From the NCBI GenBank assembly GCA_023248215.1, contig JAHFEW010000005.1, positions 1 through 64,000 of the forward strand: a stretch of 64,000 bases of DNA, given 5' to 3'. A program made the translations under genes and the position numbers. Below, piece after piece: positions 42,928 through 52,094 of the stretch. This DNA is from Nitrospira sp. GTDB taxonomy: Bacteria; Nitrospirota; Nitrospiria; Nitrospirales; Nitrospiraceae. Position 1 is the stretch's first letter. Each line of letters starts with the position of its first letter. A model generated the notes under the pieces. That model made no database searches, was not told where the DNA came from, and saw only the letters and a list, made by a program, of their open reading frames with translations.

Positions 42928-44039
42928 GGTCGACTCCAGCTCATGGCGTAATCCTTCAGTTCGACGGCTTCAAAGTCCGGCATGACCTTGAAGGCATGTC
43001 GAGATTCGATCATCACGGCGACTTCATCCGTCTGCTCCTTGTTCTTGGCGGCTGCGACGGCCTGCGGTTGCGGGCCGTGGTGAATGCCCTGAGGATGGAG
43101 CGTCAACATGCCGGCCTGAATGCCGGCCCGGCTGAAGAATTTTCCCCGGTGGTAGAAGAGCACTTCGTCGTAGTCCATGTTGCGGTGATAGAACGGGACA
43201 CGGAGTGCGCTCGGGTCAGTCTCGAGCGGCCTTGGCGCGAAGGTCGAAATCAGGAGTCCCCCGGCTTGAAAGGTCACGTGCACGCTGGGAGGAAGGTGAT
43301 ACCGCGGGCTGATGACGGGACGGAAGTCCCGCACATTGAGCTTGGTCACCCAGAGGTCGCCCTTCCAGCCCGCGACATCCATGGGATAAAACGGGTAGTA
43401 GACGCGCGTGTAGTCGCCGTCCCGCTTGATACGCACTTCCCACTCTCGCCGGCTTTCTGCATCCTCCGGCGGCGGGGCGAGTTCCGGCGTGGTCAGGACA
43501 CCCAAGTCGAATAATGCATGATGACCGAGGGATCCGCGATCGGGCAACGCGACAGGCGCCGGGGTCTCGACAATGAGAAACAGCCCTGGGTCTTCCTTCG
43601 ACTCGACATGGATCCGATAGGTGGTGCCTTTCGGAATCACGAGATAGTCGCCCGGCTCATAACTCAGCAACCCGTAATCGGTTTCCCACCTGCCTCGTCC
43701 ATGGTGCACGAAGACAATCTCGTCCCCGTCGGCATTCCGGATGAAATAGGGCATCGTCTCCGCCCGTCTCGAAAAAAAGACGCGGGCATCGGGGCTTTCC
43801 AGAATTGTGACCGGTCGTCCATCGGCAGAACGGTGATCGGGAGTGGTCAACTCCGTGCAGGTAAAGGCGCGTGGTCGCAGGGGACCTTCGATCCTGCTCC
43901 AAGCGGTCGGAGGATGGGTGTGGTAGAGGTGCGAAGAGGGGCCGCTGAATCCTTGGCGACCATGCTCCTCTTCGTGCAGGCCGTCGGGAATCCCTACGTG
44001 GGCCTGCTTGGGAGCGGTTCCTTTTTTCACCAGGTACAT
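42924..44039 (-). CDS. hmgA: Homogentisate 1,2-dioxygenase
   Basis: A 371-residue cupin dioxygenase. AGGAGG precedes the ATG at 44039. An N-terminal cupin (EIVFVHHGRGRWETDYG) and a second cupin holding the iron ligands (YDEVLFYHRGKFFSR and LHPQGIHHGPQP, giving His-Glu-His) match the HmgA family. It opens the ring of homogentisate to maleylacetoacetate. It is shorter than proteobacterial HmgA (about 430). The next gene upstream is a 4-hydroxyphenylpyruvate-dioxygenase-like protein. Confidence 0.88.
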   Translation of the reverse strand: MYLVKKGTAPKQAHVGIPDGLHEEEHGRQGFSGPSSHLYHTHPPTAWSRIEGPLRPRAFTCTELTTPDHRSADGRPVTILESPDARVFFSRRAETMPYFIRNADGDEIVFVHHGRGRWETDYGLLSYEPGDYLVIPKGTTYRIHVESKEDPGLFLIVETPAPVALPDRGSLGHHALFDLGVLTTPELAPPPEDAESRREWEVRIKRDGDYTRVYYPFYPMDVAGWKGDLWVTKLNVRDFRPVISPRYHLPPSVHVTFQAGGLLISTFAPRPLETDPSALRVPFYHRNMDYDEVLFYHRGKFFSRAGIQAGMLTLHPQGIHHGPQPQAVAAAKNKEQTDEVAVMIESRHAFKVMPDFEAVELKDYAMSWSRP

Positions 44040-44076
44040 CAGGAACCTCCTGACGCGTCAGGTGCGGTTCGATATC

Positions 44077-44673
44077 TTACGACGCCCGCCGGTACGGATT
44101 GGAGGGAGCGTCTGCAAACGGAAGCGGAAGGGTCTCGTAATCGACAATGGTTTTCTCCACACCCTTGAGCTGATCACGCTCGATGTCTTTGTAGAGCGCT
44201 TCGACTGTGGCGCGCACGAAGGTCTTGGATTCCTCCTGCCCATGCTGTCGCTGCGTCAGTTCAAGGAACACTCCGCATCCCGGGAACAGGGGATAGGTGA
44301 ATCGCTGTCTGAGCGGACCAAAACCATCCCGACCATCCTTGATGTCTCCGCTGAACCTGACGCCATGGGTTTCCCACTCGCGGCAGACGGCATCGATATC
44401 ATCCACCTCGATGGCGATGTGCTGCACGCCTTCGCCGTACTTGTCGATGAACTCGCAGATTTGGGATGTGCGTTCTTTGTTTCTGCCCTGCATCAGCGCG
44501 ATCTTCGCATCGCCCCGTTGGACGACCACGGTGTCCATGCTGGATTTGTCGCTGCCCACATCCTGCGCCGACCAGATGACGTGAAAACCAAGAATTTTTG
44601 TGAAGAGAAATTCTGTCGCTGCCAGGTTCTTGACGCACAAGGTAATGTGATCAATACCGATGGCTTCTTTCAT
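44077..44673 (-). CDS. Single-domain 4-hydroxyphenylpyruvate-dioxygenase-like VOC protein
   Basis: A 198-residue vicinal-oxygen-chelate protein, first gene of the leftward run (AGGAGG before the ATG at 44673). It shows IDHITLCVKNL, then GVQHIAIEVDDIDAVCREWE and GVFLELTQR. These give His, His and Glu in the order used to bind iron in HPPD. Usual HPPDs have about 350 residues with two VOC halves; this one has a single catalytic half and a 45-residue helical tail. It may act as a dimer that makes homogentisate for HmgA, or as a related enzyme. The reduced size is unusual. Confidence 0.7.
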   Translation of the reverse strand: MKEAIGIDHITLCVKNLAATEFLFTKILGFHVIWSAQDVGSDKSSMDTVVVQRGDAKIALMQGRNKERTSQICEFIDKYGEGVQHIAIEVDDIDAVCREWETHGVRFSGDIKDGRDGFGPLRQRFTYPLFPGCGVFLELTQRQHGQEESKTFVRATVEALYKDIERDQLKGVEKTIVDYETLPLPFADAPSNPYRRAS

Positions 44674-44753
44674 GGCGGTTCCTCCTGCGCGGCATCGTTG
44701 GAACGTCGGATTGTGTCATGCCATGTACGGTATCCGGAGGAGTGCAATTCACA

Positions 44754-44807
44754 TGTGATCACACTATAACATAATAGTTGCATCATTCAATATAGATTTT
44801 GTATCAT
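44754..44807. promoter_or_regulatory. Divergent promoters with palindromic operator between the two catabolic runs
   Basis: TGTGATCACA (44754-44763) is a perfect 10-bp palindrome; ACTAT-N6-ATAGT follows at 44763-44778. On the minus strand TTGAAT (44790-44785), 16 bp and TATAGT (44768-44763) form a likely promoter whose start falls in the palindrome. On the plus strand TTGCAT (44778-44783), 18 bp and TATCAT (44802-44807) form another. The minus-strand promoter would drive about 23 kb of genes. Promoter calls are by match only. Confidence 0.5.
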
Positions 44808-44898
44808 TTGAGCATGCGACGAACGAGAGAAAGGATATTGGGGCTGAAACGCGTTGGGAATTTTGGGGGGCGTCCTTGTACGACGGCGGAGGTGCACG

Positions 44899-45666
44899 AT
44901 GTCGTTTTACGAACAAGTGCGCGTGGACGTGCTTCGACATGGAGCGATCAATAATCCCTACCTGAAACGTTTTCGAGCCGGTGACCTGACCGACAGAGAG
45001 TTACATGAGTTCGCTGTTGAGTTTTATAGTTTTGCACGCTTCTTCCCCCGAATCCTCGCCGCCCAATTGGTGAACACCGAAGATGAAGCCGTTGCCGATG
45101 AGTTGACCAAAGTCCTCTACTCAGAACTCGGCGATGGCCTGGTTAAGAATCGCCATGAATTATTGTACCGAAACTTTCTCCGTTCCCTCGGCATCGGCAT
45201 TCACGACGCGATGACCACCCCGATGCGACCATCCACTCGCGCCTACATCGAAGGGATGGAGGAGCTGTACAGCAGCAGCAATCACGCTGCGGCGTTGGGG
45301 GCTTCATTCGGGTTGGAGAATATGGCCATCACGATGTGGGACCATCTGATTCCCGGCCTGTCTCTGTTGAAGCAGGATCGGCATCCGCACATGGACATTA
45401 CGTACTTCACATTCCACCGAGAACTCGAGTCCGAGCACGAAAAGGCCATGGAGCATGCGATGGAAGCCGTAGAGGGAGCGAATTGCACCTCGAACACAAG
45501 CATGTCGGAAAAGGAGAAGGAAGATTTTCGCCTCGGTATGAAGGCGGTCCTCGACTATCTTGAAGGGTTCTGGATGGGCTTGGAACGGAAGATGGCCGAT
45601 CCCGCGCAGGCATGGACGCCGCCGGTGCAACAGCGGGCGAGTGCGCTGCGCGGGCAACCCAATTGA
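44899..45666 (+). CDS. Haem-oxygenase-like diiron protein (TenA/CADD-like)
   Basis: A 255-residue all-helical protein. GGAGGTGCACG precedes the ATG at 44899, preferred over 44854. It has FRAGDLTDRELHEFAVEFY, VLYSELGDG (first Glu ligand) and LESEHEKAMEHA. Together with other His, Glu and Asp residues these fit the metal ligand pattern of haem-oxygenase-like diiron oxidases. The closest well-known relatives I can recall are CADD of Chlamydia and its Nitrosomonas counterpart, which make p-aminobenzoate by consuming their own side chain. It is the first gene of the rightward beta-oxidation run. The function here is inferred only at fold level: a pABA-forming, lipid-modifying or other O2-dependent role. 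Confidence 0.65.
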   Translation: MSFYEQVRVDVLRHGAINNPYLKRFRAGDLTDRELHEFAVEFYSFARFFPRILAAQLVNTEDEAVADELTKVLYSELGDGLVKNRHELLYRNFLRSLGIGIHDAMTTPMRPSTRAYIEGMEELYSSSNHAAALGASFGLENMAITMWDHLIPGLSLLKQDRHPHMDITYFTFHRELESEHEKAMEHAMEAVEGANCTSNTSMSEKEKEDFRLGMKAVLDYLEGFWMGLERKMADPAQAWTPPVQQRASALRGQPN

Positions 45667-45690
45667 CCGGATCACGGGCCGGAGGATCAC

Positions 45691-47430
45691 ATGCAGCGGT
45701 CCTGGGTCAGCCGGTATGATGCTGGCGTTCCTGCCACCTCCCACTATCCGGAATGGACAGTGCCGGATCTTCTTCAGCGCTCAGCCTCACGTTTCCCCGA
45801 ATCGCCCGCACTCCTCTTTTATGGTACCCGCATCTCCTTCCGTGAACTGGACGATCTGACCACTCGCTTTGCACTCGCGCTGCGTCTGCTCGGTGTGAAG
45901 ACGGGCGATCGGGTCGCCTTCATGCTGCCGAATATCCCGCAGGCGGTCATCGCCTATTACGGTGCGTTGAAGGCCGGCGCTATCGTCACGCCTACGAATC
46001 CCCTCTATGTCGAACGGGAAATTCAGAGTCAGTTGCTCGATTCCGGCAGCGAGACCATTGTCGCGTTGGATCTGTTCTATCCGCGCATCCGCGCCGTCCG
46101 GGAGCGGACGCATCTGCCGGGACGGATCATCATCACCAGCCTACGGGATTTTCTCCCGACCGTGAAGCGGCTGATCTATCCGATCAAGGCGCGGTTGGCA
46201 AAACGCTGGGTCGTGGTCGAAAAAAAGCCGCCGGTCTACGACTTTCTTGAATTGCTCAACTCGACACCCCCACAAGGCGAGAGCAGTTCCTCGCACCTTC
46301 CATCTGTTCAGCCCGACGCTCTGGCGCAGATCCAATATACCGGAGGAACGACCGGCACGCCCAAAGGCGTCATGCTCACGCATCGCAACGTCGTGGTCAA
46401 TGCGCTGCAGGGCCGCTTCTGGTGTTCGGATTTCCATGAAGGGGAGGAAATCTTTCTTGGCGCAGTGCCATTGTTCCACTGTTACGGTTTGAGCACGTGC
46501 CAGAATCTGGCCATCGCGACGGGCTGCCCGATCATCTTACTTCCGCGCTTCCATGCCGATGAGGTGGTGAAAGCGATTCATAAGTACCGGGTCACCATTA
46601 TCTCCGGTGTCCCGATGATGTTCTCGATGATCAGTGACTTCCCGAAGATCAGCCGGTACGACCTGCATTCAATACGTGTATGTCTCTGCGGGGCAAGCCC
46701 GCTTCCGGCAGAGGTTCAGGAAGGATTCGAGCGGCTGAGCGGGGTGAAGATTTCAGAAGGGTACGGGTTGACCGAAGCGGGCCCGACGACCCATTGCAAC
46801 CCGATTCATGGGGAACATCCACGCGGTTCGATGGGGCTTCCGTTTCCGGATACGGACGCACGGATTGTGGACCTGGAGACGGGACTCCGGGACCTCCCGA
46901 CAGGGGAAGCGGGAGAACTGATCGTCCGCGGGCCTCAGGTCATGCGGGGATATTGGAAGAAGGAGGAAGACACGCAGATGGTGTTGCGGGACGGCTGGCT
47001 CTACACCGGAGACATTGTCAGGCGGGACGAGCGAGGCTTCTTCTTTTTCGTGGACCGCAAGAAGGACGTGATCAAGCCATGGGGAGAGACGGTCTATCCA
47101 CGAGAAGTCGAAGAAATCCTGTTCCAGCATCCGGCGGTGAACGATGCGGTGGTCGTCGGGAGCCCTGATCGTCACTATGGAGAGGCGGTCAAAGCCTATG
47201 TCGTGACGAAAGACGGATGGTCTGTGACCGAGCGGGAACTGATCGAACATTGTGGCAAGTCGCTGGCGCGGTTCAAGGTTCCGGTTGCGATCGAATTCCG
47301 GACCGAATTGCCGCGGACCCTCATTGGAAAGGTATTGCGACGGGCGTTGCGCGATGAAGCAGGAGCGGCCATCGCCGGTGCGCAGGCACCCGCAGGGCGA
47401 TGTGAACAGCCTGCGAGGAGGTCTCTGTGA
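45691..47430 (+). CDS. Long-chain fatty-acid-CoA ligase (FadD-like)
   Basis: A 579-residue ANL enzyme. GGAGGATCAC precedes the ATG. P-loop [21 protein letters not shown]5 motif [16 protein letters not shown], and A8 [20 protein letters not shown] with [18 protein letters not shown] are all intact. The catalytic Lys lies near the end in [12 protein letters not shown]. It starts fatty-acid use. Its stop overlaps the following thiolase start (GTGA). Confidence 0.92.
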   Translation: MQRSWVSRYDAGVPATSHYPEWTVPDLLQRSASRFPESPALLFYGTRISFRELDDLTTRFALALRLLGVKTGDRVAFMLPNIPQAVIAYYGALKAGAIVTPTNPLYVEREIQSQLLDSGSETIVALDLFYPRIRAVRERTHLPGRIIITSLRDFLPTVKRLIYPIKARLAKRWVVVEKKPPVYDFLELLNSTPPQGESSSSHLPSVQPDALAQIQYTGGTTGTPKGVMLTHRNVVVNALQGRFWCSDFHEGEEIFLGAVPLFHCYGLSTCQNLAIATGCPIILLPRFHADEVVKAIHKYRVTIISGVPMMFSMISDFPKISRYDLHSIRVCLCGASPLPAEVQEGFERLSGVKISEGYGLTEAGPTTHCNPIHGEHPRGSMGLPFPDTDARIVDLETGLRDLPTGEAGELIVRGPQVMRGYWKKEEDTQMVLRDGWLYTGDIVRRDERGFFFFVDRKKDVIKPWGETVYPREVEEILFQHPAVNDAVVVGSPDRHYGEAVKAYVVTKDGWSVTERELIEHCGKSLARFKVPVAIEFRTELPRTLIGKVLRRALRDEAGAAIAGAQAPAGRCEQPARRSL

Positions 47431-48617
47431 AAGAGGTGGTCATCGCGGCCGGCGCACGAACACCCATCGGCAACTTTGGCGGGGCGCTGAAGGATGTCAC
47501 GGCCCACAAGCTGGGTGAGTTGGCCGTGCGCGAAGTGATCACACGCGCCGATGTCGATCCACGTCTCATCGACGAGGTGATCATGGGGTGTGTCGGGCAC
47601 TCGAGCGATGCGTACAACGTCGCCCGTGTGATCGGTCTCATGGCCGGACTCCCTGTACGCACACCGGCCTATTCGGTACAGCGTAACTGCTCGTCGGGCC
47701 TCCAGCCCTTCGTCAACGCGTATCAGAACATTCAAAGCGAGGATGCGGACGTGCAGGTCGTGGGTGGGGTGGAAAGCATGAGCCGCGCGCCGTTTGTGTC
47801 GCGGGACATGCGGTGGGGGAAACGGCTTCGTCATGCAGAATTTATCGACAGTATCTGGGAAGGATTGACGGACGCCTTTTGCGGCCAGTTGATGGGCCGG
47901 ACGGCCGAGAACCTGGCAGAGGAGTTTGGGATCAGTCATGAAGAGCAGGATCGGTTTGCCGTGGACAGCCACCGCCGTGCGTTCAAGGCCATTCGGGAGG
48001 GCCGACTCAAAGAAGAGATTTTGCCGGTCACTGTCCCCAAATCGGTGGCCGGGCGTGAAGTCGCTCCCATTGTCGTGACGCAGGACGAAGGCCCGAATGT
48101 CGGTCTGACGGAACAGCAACTCGCGCTCTATCCGCCTCTCTTCAAGGAAGGCGGAACAGTCACGGCGGGGAACAGTTGCCCGCTCAATGATGGAGCCGCA
48201 GCCGCGATCGTCATGTCTGCCGCGCGCGCGCGCGATCTGGGGCGCCGTCCGCTCGGCCGCATCAGAAGTTATGCGTTCATCGGCGTGGATCCGGCCCGCA
48301 TGGGCATCGGGCCGGCTGAAGCGCTGCCGTTGGCGCTCAAACGCGCTGGTGTGAGCCTCGCCGATCTGGAACTCATCGAAGTGAACGAATCGTTTGCCGC
48401 GCAGTATCTCGCGGTGGAGCGCTTGTTGGAACTCAAGCGGGAGATCGTCAACGTGAACGGCGGCGCGATCGCGCTGGGCCATCCGGTCGGCATGACCGGA
48501 ACCCGTCTGGTAATCACCCTCCTGTATGAGATGCAACGTCGTGGCGCCGCCCTCGGCGCAGTGGCCATGTGCGTCGGCGGCGGGCAAGGAGCCGCGATGG
48601 TGCTGGAGCGCATGTGA
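47427..48617 (+). CDS. Acetyl-CoA acyltransferase / thiolase (copy 2, FadA-like)
   Basis: A 396-residue thiolase starting at a GTG that overlaps the ligase stop. Catalytic Cys in [15 protein letters not shown], His in [20 protein letters not shown], and the last Cys in [10 protein letters not shown]. It performs the final step of beta-oxidation. It is distinct from copy 1 at 36762 and belongs to the rightward fatty-acid run. Confidence 0.92.
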   Translation: MKEVVIAAGARTPIGNFGGALKDVTAHKLGELAVREVITRADVDPRLIDEVIMGCVGHSSDAYNVARVIGLMAGLPVRTPAYSVQRNCSSGLQPFVNAYQNIQSEDADVQVVGGVESMSRAPFVSRDMRWGKRLRHAEFIDSIWEGLTDAFCGQLMGRTAENLAEEFGISHEEQDRFAVDSHRRAFKAIREGRLKEEILPVTVPKSVAGREVAPIVVTQDEGPNVGLTEQQLALYPPLFKEGGTVTAGNSCPLNDGAAAAIVMSAARARDLGRRPLGRIRSYAFIGVDPARMGIGPAEALPLALKRAGVSLADLELIEVNESFAAQYLAVERLLELKREIVNVNGGAIALGHPVGMTGTRLVITLLYEMQRRGAALGAVAMCVGGGQGAAMVLERM

Positions 48618-48689
48618 TGCACGGATCGGAATGGTGAATGTCGAGTTCCGAGTAGAAAGAGGAGAGGAACGCTCGACGGGAGTCGCCGC

Positions 48690-49916
48690 ATGTATATCTA
48701 CAAAGTCGGTGTGGTTGGGGCCGGCACCATGGGCGCACAGATTGCGGAAGTGGTGAGCTACGCCGGTGTGCCGGTGATGCTGGCAGACATACAGGAAACG
48801 TTAGCGAAGCGAGGTGTCGAGTCCGTGCGGGCGATTTATCAAGCTCGTGTGGACAAGGGCAAGATGACGCCCGAGCAGTTGGAGGAGAAGATGCTGCTCG
48901 TGACGGCATCGCCGAACCTCGATGGTCTCAACGATGTCGATCTCGTGATCGAAGCGGTCTCGGAAGATCTGACGCTCAAACAACGGGTCTTCCACGATCT
49001 CGACCAGGTCTGTGCGCGAAGCACGATTCTGGCGAGCAACACATCCGCGCTCTCCATCTCTGCGATCGGGGCTGCGACCAAGCGCCCTGGCAAAGTGGTC
49101 GGGCTCCATTTTTTCAATCCAGCCTATGCGATGCCGCTGGTGGAGGTCATCCCCGGCCTGGCCACGGATCCTCAGACCGTCGATGATGTCATAAGCTTTG
49201 CGGAAAGCCTCCGGAAGACCCCGGTCGTCGTGAAGGAATGCGCGGGCTTCCTCGTCAACCGGTTGCTCTCTCCCTACTTGAATGAAGCCGTCTTGTGCCT
49301 CCAGGACGACGGCGCGGCGTCCGTGAAAGAAATCGATCAGGACATGGTGTCATTCGGCATGCCCCTCGGTCCCTTCACCTTGTTGGATGCCCTAGGACTC
49401 GACATCGCGCTCGAAGTCGCGCGCATTCTGCACCGGTCCTATGGACCTCGGATGGCGCCGGCTCCGCTCCTCGAAGCCTTGGTCAAGGCAGGACGATTGG
49501 GAATCAAAGCGGGGCATGGGTTCTACGACTATCTGAGTGCCGAAGAACGAGGCCGCGATCACAGCCTCGAATATCTGACTCAGCAAGTGAGGCAGCTCAC
49601 CGGGCAGCAAAGCATGAGATGGACCAGGTCGCGACCGTTGTTGGCCATGGTGAATGAGGCGGTGACCGTGCTGCAGGAAGACGTCGCCTCGGCGCGCGAC
49701 ATCGACCTTGCGATGGTAGGGGGAACGGGATTTCCGAATGACAAGGGAGGACCGCTGCATTTTGCCGACCAACTCGGCATCGACCATGTGCTCCAGGAGT
49801 TGGAAGAGTTCAGGCAGAGCCTGGGTGTCCGGTTCTGGCCGGCACCCATGTTACGTCGAATGGTGGATGCCGGCTTTACCGGGCAAATTGCGGGAAGAGG
49901 GTTCTTTTCGTACTGA
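48690..49916 (+). CDS. 3-Hydroxyacyl-CoA dehydrogenase (copy 2)
   Basis: A 408-residue NAD enzyme. Rossmann motif GVVGAGTMGAQIAEVVS, SNTSALSISAIGAATKRP, and HFFNPAYAMPLVEVIPG with the catalytic His and Glu. It has two C-terminal 3HCDH repeats (FLVNRLLSPYLNEAV and NEAVTVLQEDVAS), like the dehydrogenase half of FadB but without its hydratase domain. The hydratase is the separate gene at 50026. Confidence 0.9.
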   Translation: MYIYKVGVVGAGTMGAQIAEVVSYAGVPVMLADIQETLAKRGVESVRAIYQARVDKGKMTPEQLEEKMLLVTASPNLDGLNDVDLVIEAVSEDLTLKQRVFHDLDQVCARSTILASNTSALSISAIGAATKRPGKVVGLHFFNPAYAMPLVEVIPGLATDPQTVDDVISFAESLRKTPVVVKECAGFLVNRLLSPYLNEAVLCLQDDGAASVKEIDQDMVSFGMPLGPFTLLDALGLDIALEVARILHRSYGPRMAPAPLLEALVKAGRLGIKAGHGFYDYLSAEERGRDHSLEYLTQQVRQLTGQQSMRWTRSRPLLAMVNEAVTVLQEDVASARDIDLAMVGGTGFPNDKGGPLHFADQLGIDHVLQELEEFRQSLGVRFWPAPMLRRMVDAGFTGQIAGRGFFSY

Positions 49917-49922
49917 GGGTGA

Positions 49923-49945
49923 AACCATCCGCCCATTGGGTGGTT
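49923..49945 (+). terminator. Hairpin between dehydrogenase and hydratase genes
   Basis: AACCATCC (49923-49930) pairs with GGGTGGTT (49938-49945), eight pairs with one wobble, around a seven-base loop. No T-run follows, so it is at most a weak terminator or an mRNA stability element in the 109-bp gap. Confidence 0.3.
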
Positions 49946-50025
49946 GAACGTGATCGCGAGAACCCTCGTCGCTCCCAAAGGATCAAGGCAGCAGTGAACC
50001 AACGATTCAAGGAAGTGAGGCCCAC

Positions 50026-50814
50026 ATGACCACGATGGCCGGCTCAATGCTTTCTTGCAACATTGATGGGGCAGTGGCAACCCTGCTGATCAACCATCCT
50101 CCGGCGAACACGCTCACTCTGGAACTCCTCGCCGAGCTCAGTAATGTCGTTGATGTGTTGGCCAAGGATGACGCAGTCAAAGCTGTCGTGCTGACTGGTA
50201 CGGGTCGGTTTTTCATTGCCGGGGCAGACATTCGAGTGTTGGCCTCGATTCCCTCGTCGCGGGAAGGGGAAACGATTGCCCTGCAAGGCCAAGCGATCTT
50301 GAATACGATCGAAGTCTTTGAGAAGCCGGTCATTGCTGCCATCAATGGCGTCTGTCTCGGTGGAGGACTGGAACTGGCGATGTGCTGCCACATCAGGCTC
50401 GCCGCGGAAGGAAGCAGGCTTGGCCAGCCAGAAATCAACCTGGGCATCATGCCGGGCTTCGGCGGCACTCAGCGGCTTCCCCGGATCATCGGTCAATCCA
50501 AGGCAACGGAACTGATCTTGACCGGTGATCCGATCTCAGCGCAGGAGGCCAAGGCGCTCGGGTTAGTGTCCCAGGTGGTTCCACCGGAGGATCTCCTGCG
50601 TCAGGCTCAAGGAATGGCGCGTAACATGGCCTCCAAAGGTCAGGTGGCTTTGCGTGCGTCGCTTCAAGCGATCCGCAAAGGCGTCGAGCTGGATCTTCGT
50701 GACGGCTTAGCCTTGGAAGCGCGCCTGTTCGGTGGGTTATGTGACACGGACGATAAAAGGGAAGGCTTGGCGGCGTTTATAGAGAAGCGACAGCCGCGCT
50801 TTCTGGATCGATGA
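50026..50814 (+). CDS. Enoyl-CoA hydratase
   Basis: A 262-residue crotonase. Oxyanion-hole segments RFFIAGADIRVLAS and NGVCLGGGLELAMCCHIRLA, and both catalytic Glu positions (GQPEINLGIMPGFGGTQRL), are present. It hydrates enoyl-CoA in beta-oxidation. It is the intact counterpart of the remnant at 28624-28731. Confidence 0.92.
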   Translation: MTTMAGSMLSCNIDGAVATLLINHPPANTLTLELLAELSNVVDVLAKDDAVKAVVLTGTGRFFIAGADIRVLASIPSSREGETIALQGQAILNTIEVFEKPVIAAINGVCLGGGLELAMCCHIRLAAEGSRLGQPEINLGIMPGFGGTQRLPRIIGQSKATELILTGDPISAQEAKALGLVSQVVPPEDLLRQAQGMARNMASKGQVALRASLQAIRKGVELDLRDGLALEARLFGGLCDTDDKREGLAAFIEKRQPRFLDR

Positions 50815-50852
50815 GCGCCTGTTGAGGCAGTTCAGTCGATGAGGGAGCCAAC

Positions 50853-52073
50853 ATGGCGCAGCCTTTCGGCAAGCGGGCCTTGGCGTTGGGAGGGGGAGGC
50901 TTCACAGGCTATCTCTTTGAAATCGGCGCGTTGACCGCACTGGATGATTTGTTCGAGGACGGCGTGACGATGAATGACCTCGATCTGTATGTCGGCGTGA
51001 GTGCGGGAGCGGCGGCGGCCTCACTGGTGGCCAACGGAGTGAAGCCGCAGGAGATCCTTGAAACGAATCTGTCCGGCACTAGACCCTACTACTTCGATCA
51101 CCGAAACGTGTTCTCTCCTGCCATTGGAGAGGGTCTCAAGACGGTCTGGCGGGTGACCCGGCAGCTTGTCCCGCTCCTGAAGCTCTATGTGCGTAACTAC
51201 CGAGAGATGACGTTCATCGACCTGCTCGACAAGGCCCAAGATGCGCTGCCGAGCGGCATCTACACCCTGGAGCCGTTCGCCAAGTATCTGGCTGCGATCT
51301 TCAAGGCCAAAGGGTTGAGTGACACCTTTGCCGGACTCTCGAAAGAACTCTATATCCCGGCGATTGACCTGGAAACAGGCGATGGCATCATGTTCGGCGA
51401 CGAGGGCTGGCGGGACGTCCCGATCTCACGCGCCGTCACGGCCTCCTCCGCAGTGCCCATTTACTTCTGTCCGGTCCGAATCCAAGGCCGCGACTATATC
51501 GATGCGGGCATCGGCCGCATGGCTTTCTTCGAGGTCGCCGTCCAAAAAAAAGTGGATTTCATGATCATGATCAATCCCATGGCAAGGGCCCCGCACAGTC
51601 GGTCACCGCAAGGCCCGTCGGCCGTCGGCAAGGCAGGCAGCCGACTGCGGGACAGGGGTTTTCTGTCCATCGGTGAACAAGCGTCGCGGATCAACTTTGA
51701 CGCGCGCTTTTCGCAAGCCTTGGAACGCTTCCAGCATGACTACCCAGACAAAGAGGTCTTGGTTATTTCGCCGGTGGAGGACGATGCCCTTCTGTTTGAA
51801 CGGAGTTTTCTGAGTTACCGCGACCGCATCCATCTCCTCCGGGCCGGATATGTGTCGGTAATGACGATGGCAAGAGACCGGTTCGACGACCTGTCCGCAC
51901 AGTTCGCCTGTCATGGTCTGGCCATTTCACGAGCCAGGTTCGAGGACCGCGCACGGCGACGCCTTGCGCGGCTTGATGAAGTCGCGTCGGTCTCCGCCCC
52001 GCGGACACATCAGACCACGGTCGAGCCGGCGCGTATCGGAGGCGTCGGCGCTGCCTGGCGTAAGGCGAAGTAG
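50853..52073 (+). CDS. Patatin-like phospholipase
   Basis: A 406-residue protein with the patatin oxyanion loop (ALGGGGFTGYLFEIGAL), the nucleophile elbow GVSAGAAAAS, and the catalytic Asp in YIDAGIGRMAF; the usual D-G-(G/A) is D-A-G here. The catalytic Ser-Asp dyad is intact. It should release fatty acids from lipids, feeding the beta-oxidation enzymes around it. The C-terminus, residues 330-406, is basic and Arg/Ala-rich and could contact membranes or storage granules. Confidence 0.85.
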   Translation: MAQPFGKRALALGGGGFTGYLFEIGALTALDDLFEDGVTMNDLDLYVGVSAGAAAASLVANGVKPQEILETNLSGTRPYYFDHRNVFSPAIGEGLKTVWRVTRQLVPLLKLYVRNYREMTFIDLLDKAQDALPSGIYTLEPFAKYLAAIFKAKGLSDTFAGLSKELYIPAIDLETGDGIMFGDEGWRDVPISRAVTASSAVPIYFCPVRIQGRDYIDAGIGRMAFFEVAVQKKVDFMIMINPMARAPHSRSPQGPSAVGKAGSRLRDRGFLSIGEQASRINFDARFSQALERFQHDYPDKEVLVISPVEDDALLFERSFLSYRDRIHLLRAGYVSVMTMARDRFDDLSAQFACHGLAISRARFEDRARRRLARLDEVASVSAPRTHQTTVEPARIGGVGAAWRKAK

Positions 52074-52094
52074 CCACGGCGGTAGAAGGCAAGC

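Noticed and set aside
47196..48587. A 463-codon minus-strand frame opposite the second thiolase
   Set aside because: The plus-strand thiolase has all catalytic motifs; the antisense frame has none.
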